Positions 62,554 through 64,000 of a DNA stretch of 64,000 bases are shown here, one piece after another; position 1 is the stretch's first letter, and each line of letters opens with the position of its first letter. The position numbers and the translations under genes were made by a program. This DNA is from Algicella marina (GTDB lineage: Bacteria > Pseudomonadota > Alphaproteobacteria > Rhodobacterales > Rhodobacteraceae), in the NCBI RefSeq assembly GCF_009931615.1, contig NZ_CP046620.1, positions 3,394,501 to 3,458,500 on the forward strand, given 5' to 3'. The notes beneath the pieces were generated by a model, which was not told the origin of the DNA, ran no database searches, and was given only the letters and a program-made list of their open reading frames with translations.

Positions 62554-64000
62554 GTGCACGAAACGCTCTCCCAAATCGCTTTGGATCACACGGATACGTC
62601 GCAGAAATGGTGGCGCGGTGCCGTGATCTACCAGATCTATCCCCGCTCCTTTCAGGACAGCAACGGCGATGGCGTCGGCGATCTCGTGGGCATCACCCGG
62701 CGTTTGCCATACGTCGCCGACCTCGGCGTCGACGCCATCTGGATTTCACCGTTCTTCACCTCTCCCATGGCTGACATGGGCTACGACGTCTCCGATTATT
62801 GCGATGTCGATCCGGTTTTCGGCGTGATGGAAGACTTTGATTCTCTTGTGGAAAAAGCCCATGAGCTTGGCCTCAAGGTGATCATCGACCAGGTGCTTTC
62901 GCATTCCTCCGATCAGCACCCGTGGTTCCAGCAGAGCAAGCTGGACCGCGACAATGCCAAGGCAAACTGGTACGTCTGGGCCGATGCCAGACCCGACGGA
63001 ACACCGCCAACGAACTGGCAATCCGTGTTCGGCGGATCAGGCTGGGCATGGAACCCCAAGCGCAAGCAATACTACCTCCACAACTTCCTCGCCTCCCAGC
63101 CCGATCTGAACTTCCACAACCCCGAGGTTCAGGATGCCATGCTGGACACGGTGCGCTTCTGGCTGGACCGGGGTGTCGATGGCTTCCGGCTGGACACGGC
63201 CAATTTCTATTTTCACGACAAGGAGTTGCGCGACAACCCGCCTTTGGCCAAGGGGGCCGCCAACGATGTGCCGGACATCAACCCCTACGGCTATCAGGAC
63301 CACCTCTACGACAAGACCCGGCCTGAAAACATCGGCTTCCTGAAGCGTTTCCGTGCGTTGCTGAACGAATATCCGGGCACGGCCTCCATCGGCGAAATCG
63401 GCGATGGCACCCGCTCGCTCAAGACCATGGCAGAATACACGGCGGGCAATGACCGTTTGCACATGTGCTACTCCTTCGACTTCCTCAGCCCGGATTTCTC
63501 CGTCGAACATTTTCGGGGCTGCGTAGAGGATTTCGAGGCGGCCTCGCACAAATTCTCGGACGGTTCCTCCTGGCCATGCTGGGCGTTTTCCAACCACGAT
63601 GTCATCCGCCACATGACCCGCTGGGCAGAGGAGGGCGATCACGACACAATCGCCAAGTTGGCGGCGGCCATGTTGCTGTGCCTCAAGGGATCGGTGTGCT
63701 TCTATCAGGGGGAGGAGCTGGGCCTGACGGAGGCCGAAATCGCCTTCGAGGATCTCACCGACCCTTACGGCATCAACTTCTGGCCGGAGTTCAAGGGGCG
63801 CGACGGATGCCGGACGCCGTTTCCATGGGAAAGGGCGCTTGCGTTCGCTGGATTTTCGGAGGTGAAACCATGGCTGCCGGTGCCAGATGAGCACATCTCG
63901 GCAGCATCGGACACACAGATCGGCTCCAATGGCTCGATTGCCGAATTCTACCGCGATTTCATCTCATTCCGCAAAAGCCAGCCAACGCTGATCTCCGGAG
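62554..64000 (+). CDS. GH13 alpha-glucosidase, truncated by the window edge
   Basis: At least 482 codons, open at the right end. RGAVIYQIYPRSFQDSNGDG is the GH13 opening; GFRLDTANF holds the nucleophile Asp214, IGEIGD the acid Glu281, and SNHDV the third Asp349. DMGYDVSDYCDVDPVFG is the oligo-1,6-glucosidase/alpha-glucosidase signature. It splits alpha-linked glucose oligomers. GTG 62554 follows GAGGAG. The 11-bp repeat arrays upstream are its likely control region, and an ABC sugar-uptake operon would be expected nearby outside the window. Confidence 0.9.
   Translation, partial: MHETLSQIALDHTDTSQKWWRGAVIYQIYPRSFQDSNGDGVGDLVGITRRLPYVADLGVDAIWISPFFTSPMADMGYDVSDYCDVDPVFGVMEDFDSLVEKAHELGLKVIIDQVLSHSSDQHPWFQQSKLDRDNAKANWYVWADARPDGTPPTNWQSVFGGSGWAWNPKRKQYYLHNFLASQPDLNFHNPEVQDAMLDTVRFWLDRGVDGFRLDTANFYFHDKELRDNPPLAKGAANDVPDINPYGYQDHLYDKTRPENIGFLKRFRALLNEYPGTASIGEIGDGTRSLKTMAEYTAGNDRLHMCYSFDFLSPDFSVEHFRGCVEDFEAASHKFSDGSSWPCWAFSNHDVIRHMTRWAEEGDHDTIAKLAAAMLLCLKGSVCFYQGEELGLTEAEIAFEDLTDPYGINFWPEFKGRDGCRTPFPWERALAFAGFSEVKPWLPVPDEHISAASDTQIGSNGSIAEFYRDFISFRKSQPTLISG

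Overview
The window is high-GC DNA from an alphaproteobacterium, most likely a Rhodobacteraceae (Roseobacter-group) member. The pointers are family-level: a transhydrogenase with a fused alpha subunit, the rimP-nusA-ylxR-infB operon, rpsO next to pnp, a Hint-domain secreted-type protein, a 692-residue class of two-HRDC RecQ, and dense operons with ATGA-type overlaps. No tRNA, rRNA, CRISPR array or intact insertion sequence was found. All assignments were made by reading motifs, without database searches.

Layout. 0.3-12.4 kb: two glutathione transferases, a Hint-domain protein, queG coupled to an unrecognised 420-residue protein with a Nudix-like helix, two very small ORFs, a PaiB-type protein, a yjbF/yjbH exopolysaccharide pair, an SDR, a repeat-type periplasmic protein and a serine hydrolase. 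13-18.9 kb: pntAB with its terminator, an MscS channel and metK. 18.9-23 kb: a MurJ-family flippase, asparagine synthetase and an HpcH/HpaI aldolase. 23-31 kb: a cupin and AraC regulator (divergent), a class III aminotransferase and Lrp regulator (divergent), recQ, and an MHYT-GGDEF-EAL protein. 31-42 kb: sulfurtransferase, GNAT, aromatic aminotransferase and ornithine-cyclodeaminase-family operon; two tandem P-loop kinases; carbonic anhydrase; an HPt-like protein without the histidine; M17 peptidase and NlpC/P60 pair; DUF421 and DUF998 membrane proteins; an SDR. 42.3-54 kb is informational: rpsO, pnp, a BCCT transporter, a ROK kinase, and infB-ylxR-nusA-rimP on the minus strand.

From about 54.4 to 62.2 kb the character changes: base composition is visibly more A+T-rich, gene density drops and the genes look like cargo. 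It holds a 1269-residue protein with an N-terminal SIR2 (NAD-binding) domain and a very long C-terminal region, a small tyrosine recombinase, an orphan four-helix membrane protein, and three small overlapping genes that look like immunity genes without a toxin. This is the best candidate for an accessory, probably anti-phage, island. It lies just upstream of the conserved rimP operon and just before a GH13 alpha-glucosidase gene, which runs off the window.

The most notable non-coding signals are two four-unit arrays of an exactly 11-bp-period direct repeat 100-236 bp upstream of the alpha-glucosidase, a strong intrinsic terminator about 28 bp upstream of rimP that could act as an attenuator, and degenerate copies of a short AATGTCCGCTWTGGGCC-like element scattered through the island's gaps.
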